Assembly (NCBI GenBank): GCA_002224055.1
Contig: AZLU01000221.1
Location: forward strand, 1 to 64,000
Reading direction: 5' to 3'
DNA length: 64,000 nucleotides
Source: Pezizomycotina sp. ARF18
Taxonomy: Eukaryota > Ascomycota
The position numbers and the translations under genes are program-made. The notes beneath the pieces are model-generated. The model was not told where the DNA came from. It saw only the letters and a list, made by a program, of their open reading frames with translations, and did no database searches. Of this stretch, positions 36,125 to 49,470 are shown piece by piece; position 1 is the stretch's first letter, and each line of letters starts with the position of its first letter.

Positions 36125-36917
36125 CAACCCGCGGTTTGGAGATTTATTTATATTCGCTAACGTTTGCCATCAGTCGGCGCCCCGTGACTACGTAGGGAGA
36201 GCCAGGCTAGAGGCAATTGTAGAGAGAGTAAGGGCAAGTTTTAAAGGCTTTGCGGGCGCCCCTATATTTATCTGATGCTACCCAAGAAGAAATTCTGCTC
36301 CGGCGATAAAAAGATACTTATAGTAGTATATCTATCACTGAAAACTCGGTATACAAGGGGTAACACTTACCACTTCGAGCATTCGATACTCTTGACGCGG
36401 CTTTGATGCTACTAAAAGAGAGGCTGTGCACATCCACGGCCTATACTAGCCAACTGGATTCTGCTTGGTCAAACTCTATATGGACAGATTCGATCCATCT
36501 CGGAAGGATTACCGTTACGCTGACGGTTCCAGGGGCATTATTTTTGGGTACATGAAGGCTATAGGGCAGGAAACAGTGCTCTGATATTTCCCGCAGGTTT
36601 TTAAATATATCAAGCATGATACGCGTCAATGAAGGGAAACTCAAAAATATATATTCCGACAGTCCATTATATTGTTGGAAAAGGATACAACCCCTTTATT
36701 AAGTATATATATATTAAAGCTTTAAAAACCCCACCGATTTTTATTCTCAAAGAACAAAATATAGATATACAACAAACGGTTCTGGCTTCTCGCTAGAAAA
36801 AAAAAAAAAGGCACATTGTCAACGTCGGAGGTCTGAACCCTCCTCGGCCCGTATTTCTACAGGCCAGAAAAAAAAAGATTCCCCTACGATCCTCTATTGC
36901 GGTTCACCCCAGCCATC

Positions 36918-38109
36918 ATGCATTCGAATTCGAAACTTCTCCTTCTGTTGGTCTGGCTTTGGGCAACGCTATTGCTCTTGCATCTTCCAGTCCGCCTGAA
37001 ATATTCCGACGTGACCTTCATCGGCGCTCATGACTCCTTGATGGTTCGAACAAAAGGTAAGAACGATCCCCAAAAATTAGAAAAACGATATACACATATA
37101 AGTAGTTCCTAACGAATAATTTCCTTTTTCTTTAATCGTTTTATAGAGAATGGATTTTCGACCTTTGCAACCAATTCTACGATGTTACAACGCAGTTGAA
37201 TGCAGGAGTTCGCATGGTACAGGGTCAGGGCTTCATCTACCAAAATGAAATGCATATTTGCCATACTTCTTGCGATTTCTTAGATGGTGGACGTATGGTG
37301 GACCATCTGAACGAAATCAAGACTTGGCTGCAACAGAATCCATCTGAGGTTGTGACGCTATTGTGGGTCAATTCCGACAATCTGAGCCGGCGGAATTCGA
37401 CAAGGTATACAAGCAAGCCGGCATGGTACGATGAATTATATCCCATCTTCCACAAATTTCGAGGACTGGCCATTAATTTCCGACATGGTTTCCAGTGGGA
37501 AGAGGCTTGTATCTTTCCTTGCTCAGGGAGCGAACCAAGCAATGGTCCCCTATCTGCTAGATGAATTCAACTACATATTTGAAACACCATTCCAGGTCAC
37601 GTCATCTAGTAGGTTCGGCTGCAACGTTGACCGAGGTCACAATCCAGCGGCGAGTTTGTCGCTCATCACCATTTCCTGGACGACGAAATTACGTCTAGTA
37701 TCGTCGTTCCCAACGCTTCGTACGCTTCCGTCACAAACTCGGGTGGCCCAGGCGTCGGTAACCTCTTTGATCACATTACACTCTGCAACAGACGTTCGGT
37801 AGAAGAGTCAATTTTGTGCTCGTAGACTTTTTTGACCGTGGAAATCCTTTTTCTGTCGCTGATAAGTTCAATACCGGTCCCCCGCCAACTCGCGTCGCAC
37901 GGCACCAATTGCGGCGACCGACGCATCGGGCAGCGCTCCATCCTTCCTCGCTGCAGGATCCAGGTTTGAAGCCAAGGAGTCGAGATTCGTTGCGATTTGT
38001 TTCTTTGTATTACTCAACATATTTTTCTTCTGTAAAAGAAGGAAAGTCGGCTCTCACCTTGCATGTCCCAGTCGCAATTTTCAGCGTTTGGTCATCTTTT
38101 CCATCGTGA
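36918..38109 (+). CDS. PI-PLC X-domain-like phosphodiesterase, secreted or membrane-anchored
   Basis: A PLC-like phosphodiesterase of the kind common in fungal secretomes. A hydrophobic N-terminus, SKLLLLLVWLWATLLLLHLP, is a signal peptide or anchor. It is followed by SDVTFIGAHDSLMVRT, with the first catalytic His of the X-box, an intron of about 37056-37145, then FYDVTTQLNAGVRMVQGQGF, MHICHTSCDFLDGG with the second His, LNEIKTWLQQNPSEVVTLLW, KRLVSFLAQGANQAMVPYLL, DEFNYIFETPFQVTSS, VDRGHNPAA, HHFLD and VNFVLVDFFDRGNPFSVADK. The Ca-binding residues of classic PLC are not evident, as usual for this group. A possible C-terminal membrane segment (FVAICFFVLLNIFFFCKRRK) can be read in another frame at about 38000-38050, so the exact end is uncertain. 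Frame changes near 37175, 37480, 37660 and 37800. Substrate unknown. Confidence 0.83.
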
Positions 38110-38601
38110 ACACAAACGAACAAAGTTCTCCTCTTATAAAGGATATCTCCGAAAAACTGCATTTCTAATAAGCGTTTCTTGAAACTCTATTCGCACCTCC
38201 TATATTAACAAAAATTTCCTCCTTCTCATCGTTCAATTGGTAAATATCTTTGTTTCGTTCTGTTGTTGTCTTTTTACGTTTCGTTCGCATTCTTCTATCC
38301 CATGCATTGACTAGCGTAGCATTCGTACCGTCATGAATTATTTTGTTATTCTATAGTATCAACTTCACGATTGGCTTTGAAAGATATTACGAATTTACAG
38401 AACCATGTATATATATAAAGATTAGCTTGTATCAGAATCACATAGGGACTTGGACCTCTAGAGGTCTGCTTATATACTAATGTACTTTGTAAAGCTAACA
38501 CACGGATAGAAGCAATTTAGCTCCAGCAAGAATGAGAAAACGCAGGTGCAGATCTAAAAGACTAATTTACGGGATTTGATAAGCAGAATTCACGCTGATA
38601 G
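38110..38601. other. Intergenic between convergent genes
   Basis: AT-rich 3' flanks of the phosphodiesterase and the giant glycosyltransferase. No gene seen. Confidence 0.45.
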
Positions 38602-41600
38602 TTAAGGGTATTGTAGCAATATACAGCAATTGAGGTATTCCGGGGAAACAAAATAAACAATTTCGCAAGACGTTCTATGGATTTGTACACGCTTCCATGC
38701 GTTGCTTTTAGACTTTCTCGGCGCCAATGAAACTTGCCATCGATTCCTTCCTCCTCCACCGACCCTCCCTTTAAACCTCTCCCCCAAGCCGCTCCCAGGA
38801 TCAAAGTCCTGCCATTTGGGCTCGTCCCACATCCCTCCGATCTCGTCATACGGCTCTATCGACATGCTCCTTGTTTTGCCGAATTTATTCTGGTGGATCG
38901 TTAGCGCCGTCAAGGCCGCATCCCGCTTCTGCCTGGTCCTGTAGCTTTGCGTCCAGAACATCTGCTCATGCTCCCGCAGATACCTGTCGCCGTGGAAAGC
39001 ACGGAGGACGACGTCTCGTAACCGCAGACCGAGCTTCCTCCGCGCATCGGCTTTGTCGCACACGCGTTTTGTGATCCACTCGACGTCGTCCGGGGTGAAG
39101 GTCTCGGGCAACGGGGGCGGGGGATACTTCGTCGTCGGTGTATTTTGCCCACGGTCCCAGCATCGCCAGCAGGCTGATCTGCGCCCTGGCGAGGGCGATG
39201 GGATCGTTCGGGGGCACGACTTCTCCGTACGACTCCTGAGTATCCGGGTCGGTAAGTACCTGCGCCGTAGCGCCGACTTCCGTCGCGACGATCGGGATGC
39301 CGCTGAGCGCCGCCTCGCCAATGGCCAAGGGTAAGCCTTCAGACAGTGAGGAGTTCATGAACAACCAAGCCTCCTTCAACACGATTTTGGGTGACCCAAA
39401 CCCTCCAAGCTTTATGAAGCTCGCGAGGCCGCGGCTGCTGATGATCTGCTGCGTTTCTACCGTGTACGCAGGAGTTCGGTCCATGGCACCATAGATGGTG
39501 AGATGGTAGTTCTTGAAGCCGAAGGTGTTTATAATAACGTCTGCAGCCTGTACCGCGTTCTTGACGTCTTGATGAACTGGACATTGGACAACATGACGGT
39601 CGTAGGCTCCTTCGAGAATCACTCGGTTACGGGCTGGAAGGAGCCCATATTCCCGATGCGTTGGTTACTGGATCTATCTTGCGCCGGAATTCTTTTTCCG
39701 AAGCGCGGCGGCTCTGGTCAGTGCCAAGGTCGGCTTCCCAATCACTAAAATGGTAGTTAGTATGTATTTTGTATTCACAATAGAGAAACATTTTTTGACT
39801 CCGTTAAACTTATGGGGACGGAAGCAAACTTACGGATTGTAAACGGATGTACACGGAAGGATAACGTCGGCGTGTGTATAAGCTAAGTGCGCGGCAAGCT
39901 TCATTACTCCGAGCAACATGTTTTGCACGGGAATAGGGAGCAAACACTGCGCCGTGCTCACGTTAAGGCAGCTTTCTCGCCACATGATGGCATGATCCCA
40001 GATGCCCACGTAACGCCACGGCGAAGCTTGAGCAACATGCGAAGAGACTACCGACGCCGTGGTGTGTAGTTTGAAACACGCCGGGAACTATGTCAGGTAC
40101 TTTGACAGAGTAAACGAAAAAGTAGCATATCCAAAGTTCCAATGCCTCGTCAAAATTGGACAGTGATGGCCTCTCGATTTCGAAAAACTGCTGCGGGCTA
40201 ACGACGTTCGGGTCACCATAGTGCTTAAGCCATTCATCTTGCCGCGCTTTCAGGACTTCCCTGGCCCTCAGGTTTTGTTGTAATCTTTTTCTTCCAAATA
40301 TTTGTTGAGTTGAGAAAGGCGTTTGAGAATCTTACAAGATCCGCGGGGGTATCTGATCATACGGGCCCCGTGAATAATGGTGCGAAGTATCGGTATGAAT
40401 GTTCCCTTAACATCCTGCTCTAAATCGGTGCGCCGCATCCTCTCCTCTACCTGCGAATCGAGGAGGTTGTCGAATAAGCCGTGAAATGGCGTCTTCCATC
40501 CAAACCCCATAGTGGAAGAACTTTGAGCGAGTTCACGCTGCGTTCGGCTGTATCTTGGAACACCGTAGTCGTTCGCCGATTCAGCGAGTACGTGGTTCCG
40601 GATCGTGGTATGTCCGTTAACCAGATCGCGCCTGCAATTGGAAGCTCTGCCGGAGCATCCGGCCAGCAACCGGTATCCAGGAAGGTAACAGAGAGCCGGT
40701 CGTGGGTATCCTGAATACAGTCTTCCGGCCGTAGAGTCACGTGGTTTGCGTCCTTTGCTAGACCCATTGTGAGCAAATCGCCAACTTTGATGGCTAGAAA
40801 GGTATTCTGCGAGACGTCATCCACGACCTCGATGGAGGCTGCTATGATACCAAGCTTTGACCAAATGTAGGAGTTGGCCTTTCGAAATGGCCAGCGTCCC
40901 GTAACCTCCAGTAACGCCTGAGTAGGGGTTTCTTCCCTGAGAATGAGCTCGTCAATATAGCAAGCGGAAACTGCATCCAGGTTGCCTGCGGTAGCCCACT
41001 GTTGCCATAGTATAGTCCGCAGTCTAGCGGTTGGCACTGGCTGGTAGACCGTCTTGGACTTAAGAGGCCACCATGATGCGATGGGTTGTCCCAGTCTCGC
41101 GGCAAAGGTTTTGCCTATTTTGCTTGGTGGGTGGAAGTAGAGGAGGTCCTCATATTCGAACCCTACTTCTGGGTTTCTTGAAAAACCCGAAGTCATGCTC
41201 ACGACTCCTCGCAGGGTGTTTCTTGAAATGTGACCTTTCATTTTCCAGATAGACAGTGGAAAGGTTTGGGTGCCTTTTGTGGCCGTAAGTCCATGAGGTG
41301 TCCTAGGTTTTGCCTTCAATGGAAATACTACTCGCGTAACTTTCTCGTAGGGCTTCCATTTCTTGACGTTACTGTCTTCGTTCGACGGGATTATGCACCA
41401 GTACACAGATAGGATAGTTGGGTACGAGCGTCCATGGATGTAAACCTTCCCTTTAGTATGTTCCGCGAGTTCTTGGGAGTAACCGAGTATAGGTATTCAA
41501 ATACCACTCCCGGCCCTTTGCGTGAATAGTTCCGTGGCTCTCCCGCCCATAGAGATCATAGAATACCCTCCCTCCAGCTTTGCCTTTATTTGTTATTGTT

Positions 41601-44600
41601 TTCGCAGATGGCGCAGTCGCTCTAGCAAGATTGTCGGGGTATTCATACATCATCGCGGTGGAATTTTCACCAGCGCCAATTGTAAGGCTGCGGAGCCGGT
41701 GCTTGTCGTCGTACGAACCGCTCGATACTTTCAGATTTTTCCTCCGGTGGTTTCGAATGGACGCAGGTGTAGATTTCAACCTTCAACAGGTCATCGCCGC
41801 CTCTCGAAAGGAATCCGGTCATTGGCATTTGAAGATCGTGGATTACGATCGTCCTCAAAGTCAAGATTCGGGGTACCCATATCTCGCCACGGGCAAGACT
41901 TTGTCGATGACCGGGCGGTGGTGCAACAGAAATACTTGGACGCAGAGCTCTTTAAGCTTGCAACTAAGCTTCCAAAACTTAAGGCAAACCCAAAGAATTA
42001 TTCCTCGAAAACTGGTGATTCGCAATGTATACCAGAGCTCCCTGCCGACGTCAAATCCGGCTGACGAGGATATCGCGAGGAATTTTACAAAGGTATAGAC
42101 GCTATGATAGACTGCCATCCAGCCGCGTCTCACACTAGCTAGGAAGCCTTTCCTCAGAGGTCTCGTTATTTGCATGAGACCCAACCCTTCTGTAGGGGAT
42201 GTCCGGTAGGGAAATGCCGCTCTAGATATATATGAGAAGCGTTGAGGACGGATTTCCTTCCGAAATATGGAAGAAGCCATCCGGAATATCGCTAGGCATT
42301 GTTTAACTCTGAAAGCATACCTATCATTGACGATCCTCCAAGGTTCCTTCGATACCGTCATCATCCATTGTACTACATCGGGAGTCGGATGAAAAGCCTT
42401 GTTGAGAATACGGTGCACAATAAGCTGCCGCACATCCTCAGGTAATTGAGGCCAATCAGTGTTGACGGGTAAATTGAACGTCAAATGCTTCATCATTTCG
42501 ACATTTGTCCTCTCGCAAATTCGCGTAAGGCTCCGCATGTCGCTGTTCTCGAGCTGTGCTTTCATGCGACATGAAACCAGCTTGTGTTCCTCGTCAGCAA
42601 GGCATGTTTCTGCTAACGCAGCGTCGGAATGGCTAAGGGAGAACACTGTTCGCAGGTTTCGTGTAGAAGTGCCTCCGCTAGTCTGTTTTCAGGAAGCAAG
42701 TGGGGGTCGTGTTAGTATAGATCTAGAACCCTAGAACCGAGTAAACAGATATCAGGAGGAAAAACTGGTTACCAGGAAGTACTTACATGTTAGCGGCAAA
42801 CGTTACATCTTCGTGCGGGATATTGTGAGGGGAAATCCCGGGGACAAATGCATAAACGTCAAGCCGCAAGTCTCTTCGAAGACCCACGGCCGTAGAGTGT
42901 GGTGCCCTAAGTGCTTTCAATCCCGCGGGAGTTGTTAAATATAGGGCCGTGATGCCGGAGCGCCATCGCTCAAGAGACAACTGCCGATACGACCCCAGGC
43001 CTGGTAGACCCTTGGTGAGCCCGTTCAAGGGCCGTAATCGGAGAGCAGTTTCTCTATCCAATCAGATAAGTAATTACCCGGGCGGTAAGGTACCGGGTAG
43101 AGCTCTTCAAGCCGCGGGATACTCGACAAGCTTTTTGTGCAAGGATTTGAAGTCTAGAGACCGATAAACTTTTGCGAATACAGATTCCAGTTCGTCTTTT
43201 CAACCACCTCCATCGCATTGTTTTCGTCGTTGGGTTGCGGGCTAAAGTCTGCAAGACAGAAGCTGATGACAGAGGCCAGGGTTGCCGCTGTACTGAGGGC
43301 GATAATGTCATTGTAGCGAAAGTAATGAAAAACAATTAAGGAATGAAGGATGACGCAACGGTAAAACCGATTAATGCAGAAAAAAGTAGAGCCCAAACGT
43401 AAAGTCGTACATCTCTCGTGAACACTCTATTATACTACGAATAATTAGTATCAGTCATCAATTTGTGGAGAACTCAGGGCCGAATTACCTGAAAATACAA
43501 AATATTAGTGTAGCCATAGCAGTACGCGAAGTATAAAGTGATTTGTTGCTGATCGTCAACGAAAAGCCAGACAAAAATTGTAGAAACGCCAAGTAAAAAC
43601 ATCAAAAGAATGGCCAGTTCCCGAAGGGCGGAATAGTAGAGCGCACGTTTTCGCCTGGAAATTATAAAACTCGGTTAAAAACTGTGGAAATTCGATTGGT
43701 CACTCAGTTGCGGGAAATTGCTATACGTACGTTTGCTCATAGTGTCTCAATCTATCAACTTCTTTGGGGTCTCCGAGTTTTTGGGAGTCTTTTCGTTTAT
43801 AGTCGTCCAACAATGCTGGATATGGCTATCCAGCGCGACCGCGCCTGACAGAAAATAGAGGAGGCAAAAAGCGATACCGTAACGTGCCCGAAACTCGATG
43901 TAGAAATTAAGTACAAAGCCGTTCGCACTCATTGCGATGGCTACCCATCGGTCTAACAAAGCAATGAGGAAGAGACCAACATTTTGGCCAATCTGAAATT
44001 CAAGGCGTACACCAAGGGTCAGCTTCTCAGGCCAGGTGATTAAAAAATGAAGGGCTAAAAAAAACAAAAACTGACGTCATATTTTGAGTATCTGAAAAGA
44101 ATGAAATGACTGCGCTTTCGGGCCCCGCACAAATAGCCTCTGGGTATTCAGCGAGACCTTAAGCTGGACATGCCACGTCGGAGTGTAAGGCTCAGGGATG
44201 GGACCACCGTTACTGTCCTTTTTGAGAAGCCACACAGATTCGTGATAACCATTTGCTAGGTCCTTGACTAGTTTCCCTTCCTTCTTCCTGGCGGGCAGAA
44301 TCCTGTTCAGCTCCTTTTTCACGTGGCCTAACAGGAGCCCCTGGGCGGTCGAAAGCATCGCACCCCTCGCCTTTTCATTGTCTTTGGGAATTGTCGTCTA
44401 GTCTCCGTTATGATATTCTTCCACGTACCAATCTAAAACCTTCTGGTCATCCATAGTAACAATCTTATCGAGCCATGTTGACCAAGATATACAAAGATCC
44501 CGATAGCAGTATAGCAATACCCAAGGAAGAGGTAAAGTAAAGGGAGGTAGATCACAACGTCATGACCATTATAGAAAGTGGTGACGATCGGGGCTATGCT

Positions 44601-47559
44601 CAGCAGGATCATGCACTTGCCGAGAACGAGACGACCCGATGCCAACGGCGATCTATCTCTATGCATAGTCGCCAATATCCCAAGCAAGTTCAAGTACGGG
44701 GAAGAAAATTAAGGTAGGCCACGAATATTGCAGCCCCGTACCAGCCATATTCAAATCCGAAGGCAATAAAAGCAAATATGCTAAGAAGGGTTGAAAGCAT
44801 AAGCCCACCGACGAACCTTTGAACCATGAAGTGGTTTAGTGAGTCGAAGGCGAACTTTTTAAATGTTAGTGTGCAAGGATAATATCGAGATGGGCGTGGA
44901 AAAGCTTACATTAAAACGATAGAAACTGCCACCGCTACTAACCCAGCCAGTTACACCCGCACAAAGTAAAAGCGACGCTAACAAAGCGTAAGTTCCCATC
45001 AGTGTCTCGACGTTGTGCATGAATGCCGTAAGATATAAGCCCCGCCAGACAAACGTGAGGAGGGAGACGTCCACGATTGCGGGAATGCAGAATATCGACA
45101 AGCATCCGTACTTTTTGATATTCTCAATCGTGTCTAGTTTTTTGAACTTTGTTCTCCAGCCTTTTTTGGTGTCTTCGACTATGGTTTCTGGAAGTGCGAG
45201 ATTTTCAACTTTCATTTACGCTGTAAAGAGGTCTTTACCGTTCCAAGAGTCAACTGGGGGACGTTCCGCCTGAGATAATCCCGGTAGCGATAGTAAATCA
45301 CGTCGCCCAGAACCCTCGGAGTAATGTCGAAGTATATCTCGCATTGGGAACCCAAGACACAAAACACCATAAGCGCAAACAAATCCGCACACATATCCAT
45401 CTTGGTTAGCCTTTCATTTTTTGTAGAAATGCGTCAATGACAGACTTCGATAGGGCTTCGATAATCCCTCGGTTTATATCATACAAGGCGTCCAAAACAA
45501 CAGCACCAACGATTTCAAATAGGCGTTCCAGCCTCCCAATCCGGGGAAGGTAGATTGCACCATTCTTCTTATACCACGCCAAACGAATCTCAAGAAGTTC
45601 AACGGCGAGATTTCTTCCTTCAGCAGGTTACGGGAATGGAGTTCCCGCCAATGCAGCCTCGTAGTATCGCGAACAAGAAGGCCTATCGCGACCTCTTCGA
45701 TTCTTTCCATCATCTGCCTTTTCGGACTGTTGGTGACTTGCAGCTGTGATACGATGGTAAGAAGTTCCGAGTATGTACTTGCGTTGAGCTCTGCAAGAAC
45801 TCGAGGAGGAAGGGCGTCCAGAGGGATTCCGGGTTCACCGCGTGAGTTATATCGGCCTCGAAATTGAATCTTTGCTCTCTGGAAATACCGGCGTGCGCAA
45901 GGCAACAGTGCAGAAGCGTTCCGTTCACGTCCGTAGCTCGAAGGGAAAGGTAGATAAACAGTTTGTCATCATCCTTGGAGTGTAAAATTCGCGACACCCC
46001 CCAGACGTGCGCTTCGTAGTCAGGTGCTGCAAATCCAGTATCAATACCTTTATATACCAGTATTCTCCCTTGGATCAAGCCGTCTATAAGAGGTTGTATT
46101 ACGTTGGACTTGTTCGTTGGTTTTGTTCGTGCTTTAGAACTCTGTTCGGTATAGTAAGAAAGCAATCATCGGTAGGCTTTGACAAAAGAATGCATTTGAT
46201 TCTCGGTGATAGCGTGCAACATGTCGATTTCCCGAAGGTGGTCCCGGACTTTCAATACGGCTTCGGAATGATCTTGCAGGATCTCTTCGCGAAGGTCAAA
46301 ACACCCTAGCGGACAGAGGACATCGTTTAGAGACGATGAAGACCAAAAGTCGTTTCGCTTGGGGGCGTCGACCACGTAATCGGTAGGGAGGATCGGGTTC
46401 AAATCGGGATAGTAGTACGACGGGTCGTCATCGTCTAAGACTGGATGATGCTCGAAAGCTTGCTCCACGCCGGGTATAACCGGTTCAAGTCTAGATAGCT
46501 AACTTCCCTGCTATCCATATCTTTGCATTCGATCCTTCGAGTCTCTTCAATCCACCTCTTATACACGTTTTGAATGTCGGCCCTTTTGAGCCAATCAAAA
46601 GCAGAAAGGCACATCTCGACGGGGATACATTCCTCGATCTGCGTCAGGCCCTTTACAGGCCCTATTTGCAACGTTGCTCCATGAAATTTGGCAAACTTAT
46701 ACGCTCGCCTAATGATCGCCGGAGCAGGCCTGATGTCCCACAGGTCGTGGAACCCAACGAAGAAGTTCGGTCGGCTTTCCTTCTGACGCGCACACCTCGC
46801 CAAGCTGTGACGAAGCTCGGCAGCCTGAAAGAAATCGCGCGGTTCCCCGTCGGCATGGATACATGCACTTTCGAAAATAACGCCATCGACCAGCGTGAAG
46901 TCGAGACCGTTTATGTCGGTGTACGGAGGGGAGCTTTGCAAGATCATAGGGCACTGAGAGATGCACAGTGCCGCAGGAAGTCGTTCATAGCGGATTTTGG
47001 CAATATATTAGCGGGAAAAACAAGTCCAGTGAAGTTGGGACAGCTCTGCAGCTGATGGACTTGTCTAGCACGGCGGAGAGCTGTTTCTTTACTGTGGCAT
47101 TCGGTTCCATCCTCGGTCTGTGTACTAAACAGAGTATAATTTTTGGAGGCGGTAATAGTTTTTGGCGGTGCCTTTGTGCAGCGACCCATCTTTATCTTTC
47201 TCATCGTCGTCATCACCATCATCTTTATCGGTCTCATCCTCCTCGGGAATACTCTCCAACCGCTGTCTTTGCACCCTCCATATCGAGGACTCGTCCAGTA
47301 TCAGCATCTCGAAGCCCTTACTAAACAACCCATCCTGATTCGTACCAAAGTGCATCCTGAAGGAGTTAATCTCAGCCGGCATTTCCTGCTTCTCCGGAAC
47401 TTGGGCCTCGAACCTTTTGGTTGCAAGGAACGCTCTGGCTGACCATGACGATTTGAATTTTTTAGGCTTCGATCGCCAGACCTTCCAGCGGTATATCAGA
47501 AATCTAACAGACCAGATGAGAATCGGAACGCCGGCAAACGCGAGAGAGCCGTAGAGCAT
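38602..47559 (-). CDS. gtb3: Giant polytopic glycosyltransferase (GT4), Gtb3-like
   Basis: A very large membrane glycosyltransferase, about 2,700-2,900 residues, the likely polymerase and exporter of a galactosaminogalactan-type exopolysaccharide. From the ATG at 47559 there is one TM (SLAFAGVPILIWSVRFLIYR), an acidic linker (DGDDDDEKDKDG), and a soluble N-terminal region with INGLDFTLVDGVIFESACIH and FFVGFHDLWDIRPAPAIIRR. A central membrane block (about 43.2-45.4 kb) has repeated hydrophobic segments such as IFCIPAIVDVSLLTFVWRGL and IVTTFYNGHDVVIYLPLLYL. A second soluble region follows. The C-terminal GT4 domain shows GIWDHAIMWRESCLN, TTVMLSNVQFIK, ADVIINTFGFKNYHLTIYGA and EGLPLAIGEAALSG, with the E-x7-E retaining-transferase motif. 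It is divergent from the uge3-like epimerase, as expected for this pathway. Many frame changes and a few introns (for example near 39750-39830) occur. The extreme C-terminus is uncertain. Gene symbol by analogy with Aspergillus. Confidence 0.78.
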
Positions 47560-49407
47560 AACATGCTGAGACCATGTGAGGAGTCGCCTCTCGGGGCGAC
47601 GAGCCGATTCTCATAGATGAGAACCATGTGAACCTTTCGGTACCCTAGGTATATTGCCTCGTCCTTCTTTCTTTCCCTCCCTCCTCTACCTTGTTCAATG
47701 CGCTAATATGTCTGGGGGCGCTACCATGGGAGTGTAATCGAAAAAATTGGATACCCTCCGTGATACTCGTCGGATAGTGAGCAGAACCTACGAAGAGAGG
47801 GTAAAGAAGGAGTTACTTTGGAGGGGGGAAGTAAAAGAAAGAGACTACGAAAGACAGAACGCCGTGTATCGAAATGCGCCATCTAAGCAAATTTGCAAAG
47901 CACGCTAACGGTACTGAATATAGAGGAAACGAGCAGCACAATAAAGCCAAGAAAACCTGGCTACCTCCTAAGAACGCGTCGCCCTGAGTCCCCACCTCCC
48001 GCTGATTTGGGCGTGAGCGTGTGTGAGAGGCGGGTACTGACGTAGCGAGGAATGAAGACATTTGCCTATACGCTATCGTATGCTATTTACGTCCAATGGA
48101 ATTTTGTGAGACAAAAAAAGATACTAATAAAAAAAGCATCGATAACAAAAAGAAAGGAGCATTATTTGCTTGCACTACACTACGATGGAAAGAAAGTCAC
48201 AAACAAAAAAAAAAAAAAAAAGACGGAAAGAAAGAAAAACGAGGAGAAAGGGTAGCTTGGAAGGAAATGCTGTTTACCATCGTTGCAGTATGTAGAACGA
48301 TATCTTGATAGTAGCAGTCGCGCGGTGTAAACGCCCCAACTTTGGATGTTTGCTTTAAAATGTCGTCACGCGTTTTTTTTTTTTTTTTAGGCGCCCCTCC
48401 CCACCATATAAAGGATCAAGTTAGACGAGGTGCCTATACTTAAAAAAGATCTACTTAAATCTCGACATCCTATTACTACAACTTCTCACTTAAGTAAATG
48501 GATAGGGAAAGGGATAGAATATACTTAGATGTATAAATAAGTATATTCGAACAAGCGCCGAAGGAAGGTCACGATAAAGGATTGAAAGCACTGCTGGAGT
48601 ATTACCATTTCCTCGGCAAGCTTCCCTTCGACGGAAACGGAAGTGCAGGCAGGGAGGATAACACAGCGGCCGAACTTTTCATTCGGCGGGTTCCTGTGCC
48701 ATGATGTGATAGCAGATACCGCTAGACCGGAACCGGCGTTTCTTCCCCTAACCATCTGGTTGAGGGTACTTTCCTCGTGTCCAGCCTGAGAGCGAATCAA
48801 AGGTCCGCAGCTCGACACACTGTTCGCGAATGTAGACGGTCCGTCGCCAAAGGTCTCCTAAACAATCTGTCGGAGTTGGGTACTTACCTTCTGGCGGCTA
48901 CAGGACTTGTACCTCGAGGGGATGCGCCGAAATCTAGGCAAGAATGATAATGGTAATATTGGATTTAGAAGTACACCAGTAATCGTCTTTTGGAAATATT
49001 AGCTCTGACGAACGTCCTGTGGCTTTCTTTTTTTTGGCTAGGTCGGAGTCCGGGGGTTTGACCCTCTTCTAACTAGTACTTTAATTGGGAAATCGAAAAC
49101 GGAGTTGCTGGTCCATGGCCCAGTAGAATGCTGGAAGCGATATAAAGAGCCATCCAAGTGGCCCTTTCTTATTTCTTTCAAAATTCCAGTATTACTTCAA
49201 AAGCTACTGCATGCTCAATTACCCTTTTTTCATGTCCTCTTGAGCAGATTCCCCATCAGGTCTGTTTAAAGGATTATCATGTCATTGCGTTCAAAGGCCT
49301 TGCCATTTTCAAACAACAGATCAAAGCGTCCTGCATCTGCCTTTCTTTCCCGAGCAAATTCTCGATATCTTCCTTTCCTCCTTAACTCATATTGGAAAAA
49401 ATTAAAA
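47560..49407. promoter_or_regulatory. Divergent promoter region between gtb3-like and uge3-like genes
   Basis: A 1.85-kb spacer from which the two genes are transcribed apart. It carries an A tract (about 48206-48222), a T tract (about 48374-48389) followed by a CCCCTCCCC word, a TATA-like ATATAAAG at 48405, and a second TATAAAG at 49141. A minus-strand frame at 48525-48818 has no motif and is probably not a gene. Shared control of both genes is an inference from geometry. Confidence 0.5.
49141..49147 (+). promoter_or_regulatory. Putative TATA box of the uge3-like gene
   Basis: TATAAAG lies about 270 bases before the first ATG at 49408 and is followed by a C/T-rich leader, the usual layout of a fungal core promoter. 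Confidence 0.35.
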
Positions 49408-49428
49408 ATGCCGAGCGTCAACGTCTAA
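49408..49428 (+). other. Six-codon upstream ORF or broken N-terminus of the epimerase
   Basis: An ATG in good purine context (AAAAATG) reads MPSVNV and stops at 49426-49428, in frame with the epimerase that follows without a further stop. It is either a real upstream ORF or a sequencing change within a longer N-terminus (DSISIARQKARKLC would join it to the core). Confidence 0.5.
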
Positions 49429-49470
49429 GACTCCATTAGCATCGCAAGGCAGAAGGCGAGGAAGCTTTGC

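Larger units (their letters stand above)
32863..36917. other. Four-kilobase gene-poor, repeat-rich stretch
   Basis: I find no defensible gene here. It holds many homopolymer and simple repeats: T at 34048-34065, a T-then-A tract at 34351-34387, G at 34434-34444 and 35191-35204, T at 35720-35740 and 36091-36120, and (CAT)n at about 35637-35662. A segment at 35353-35471 recurs, inverted, near 61.2 kb, so part of this stretch is probably an old mobile-element remnant. Short frames at 34140-34263 (Arg-rich), 34948-35208 and 36441-36644 have no motif. Confidence 0.45.

Noticed and set aside
36815-36850. tRNA-like T-arm (GAGG..TCTGAAC..CCTC)
   Set aside because: No matching D-arm, anticodon arm or acceptor stem could be formed around it.
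48525-48818. Minus-strand frame of 97 codons in the gtb3/uge3 spacer
   Set aside because: No motif, and it crosses presumed promoter sequence; kept as spacer.
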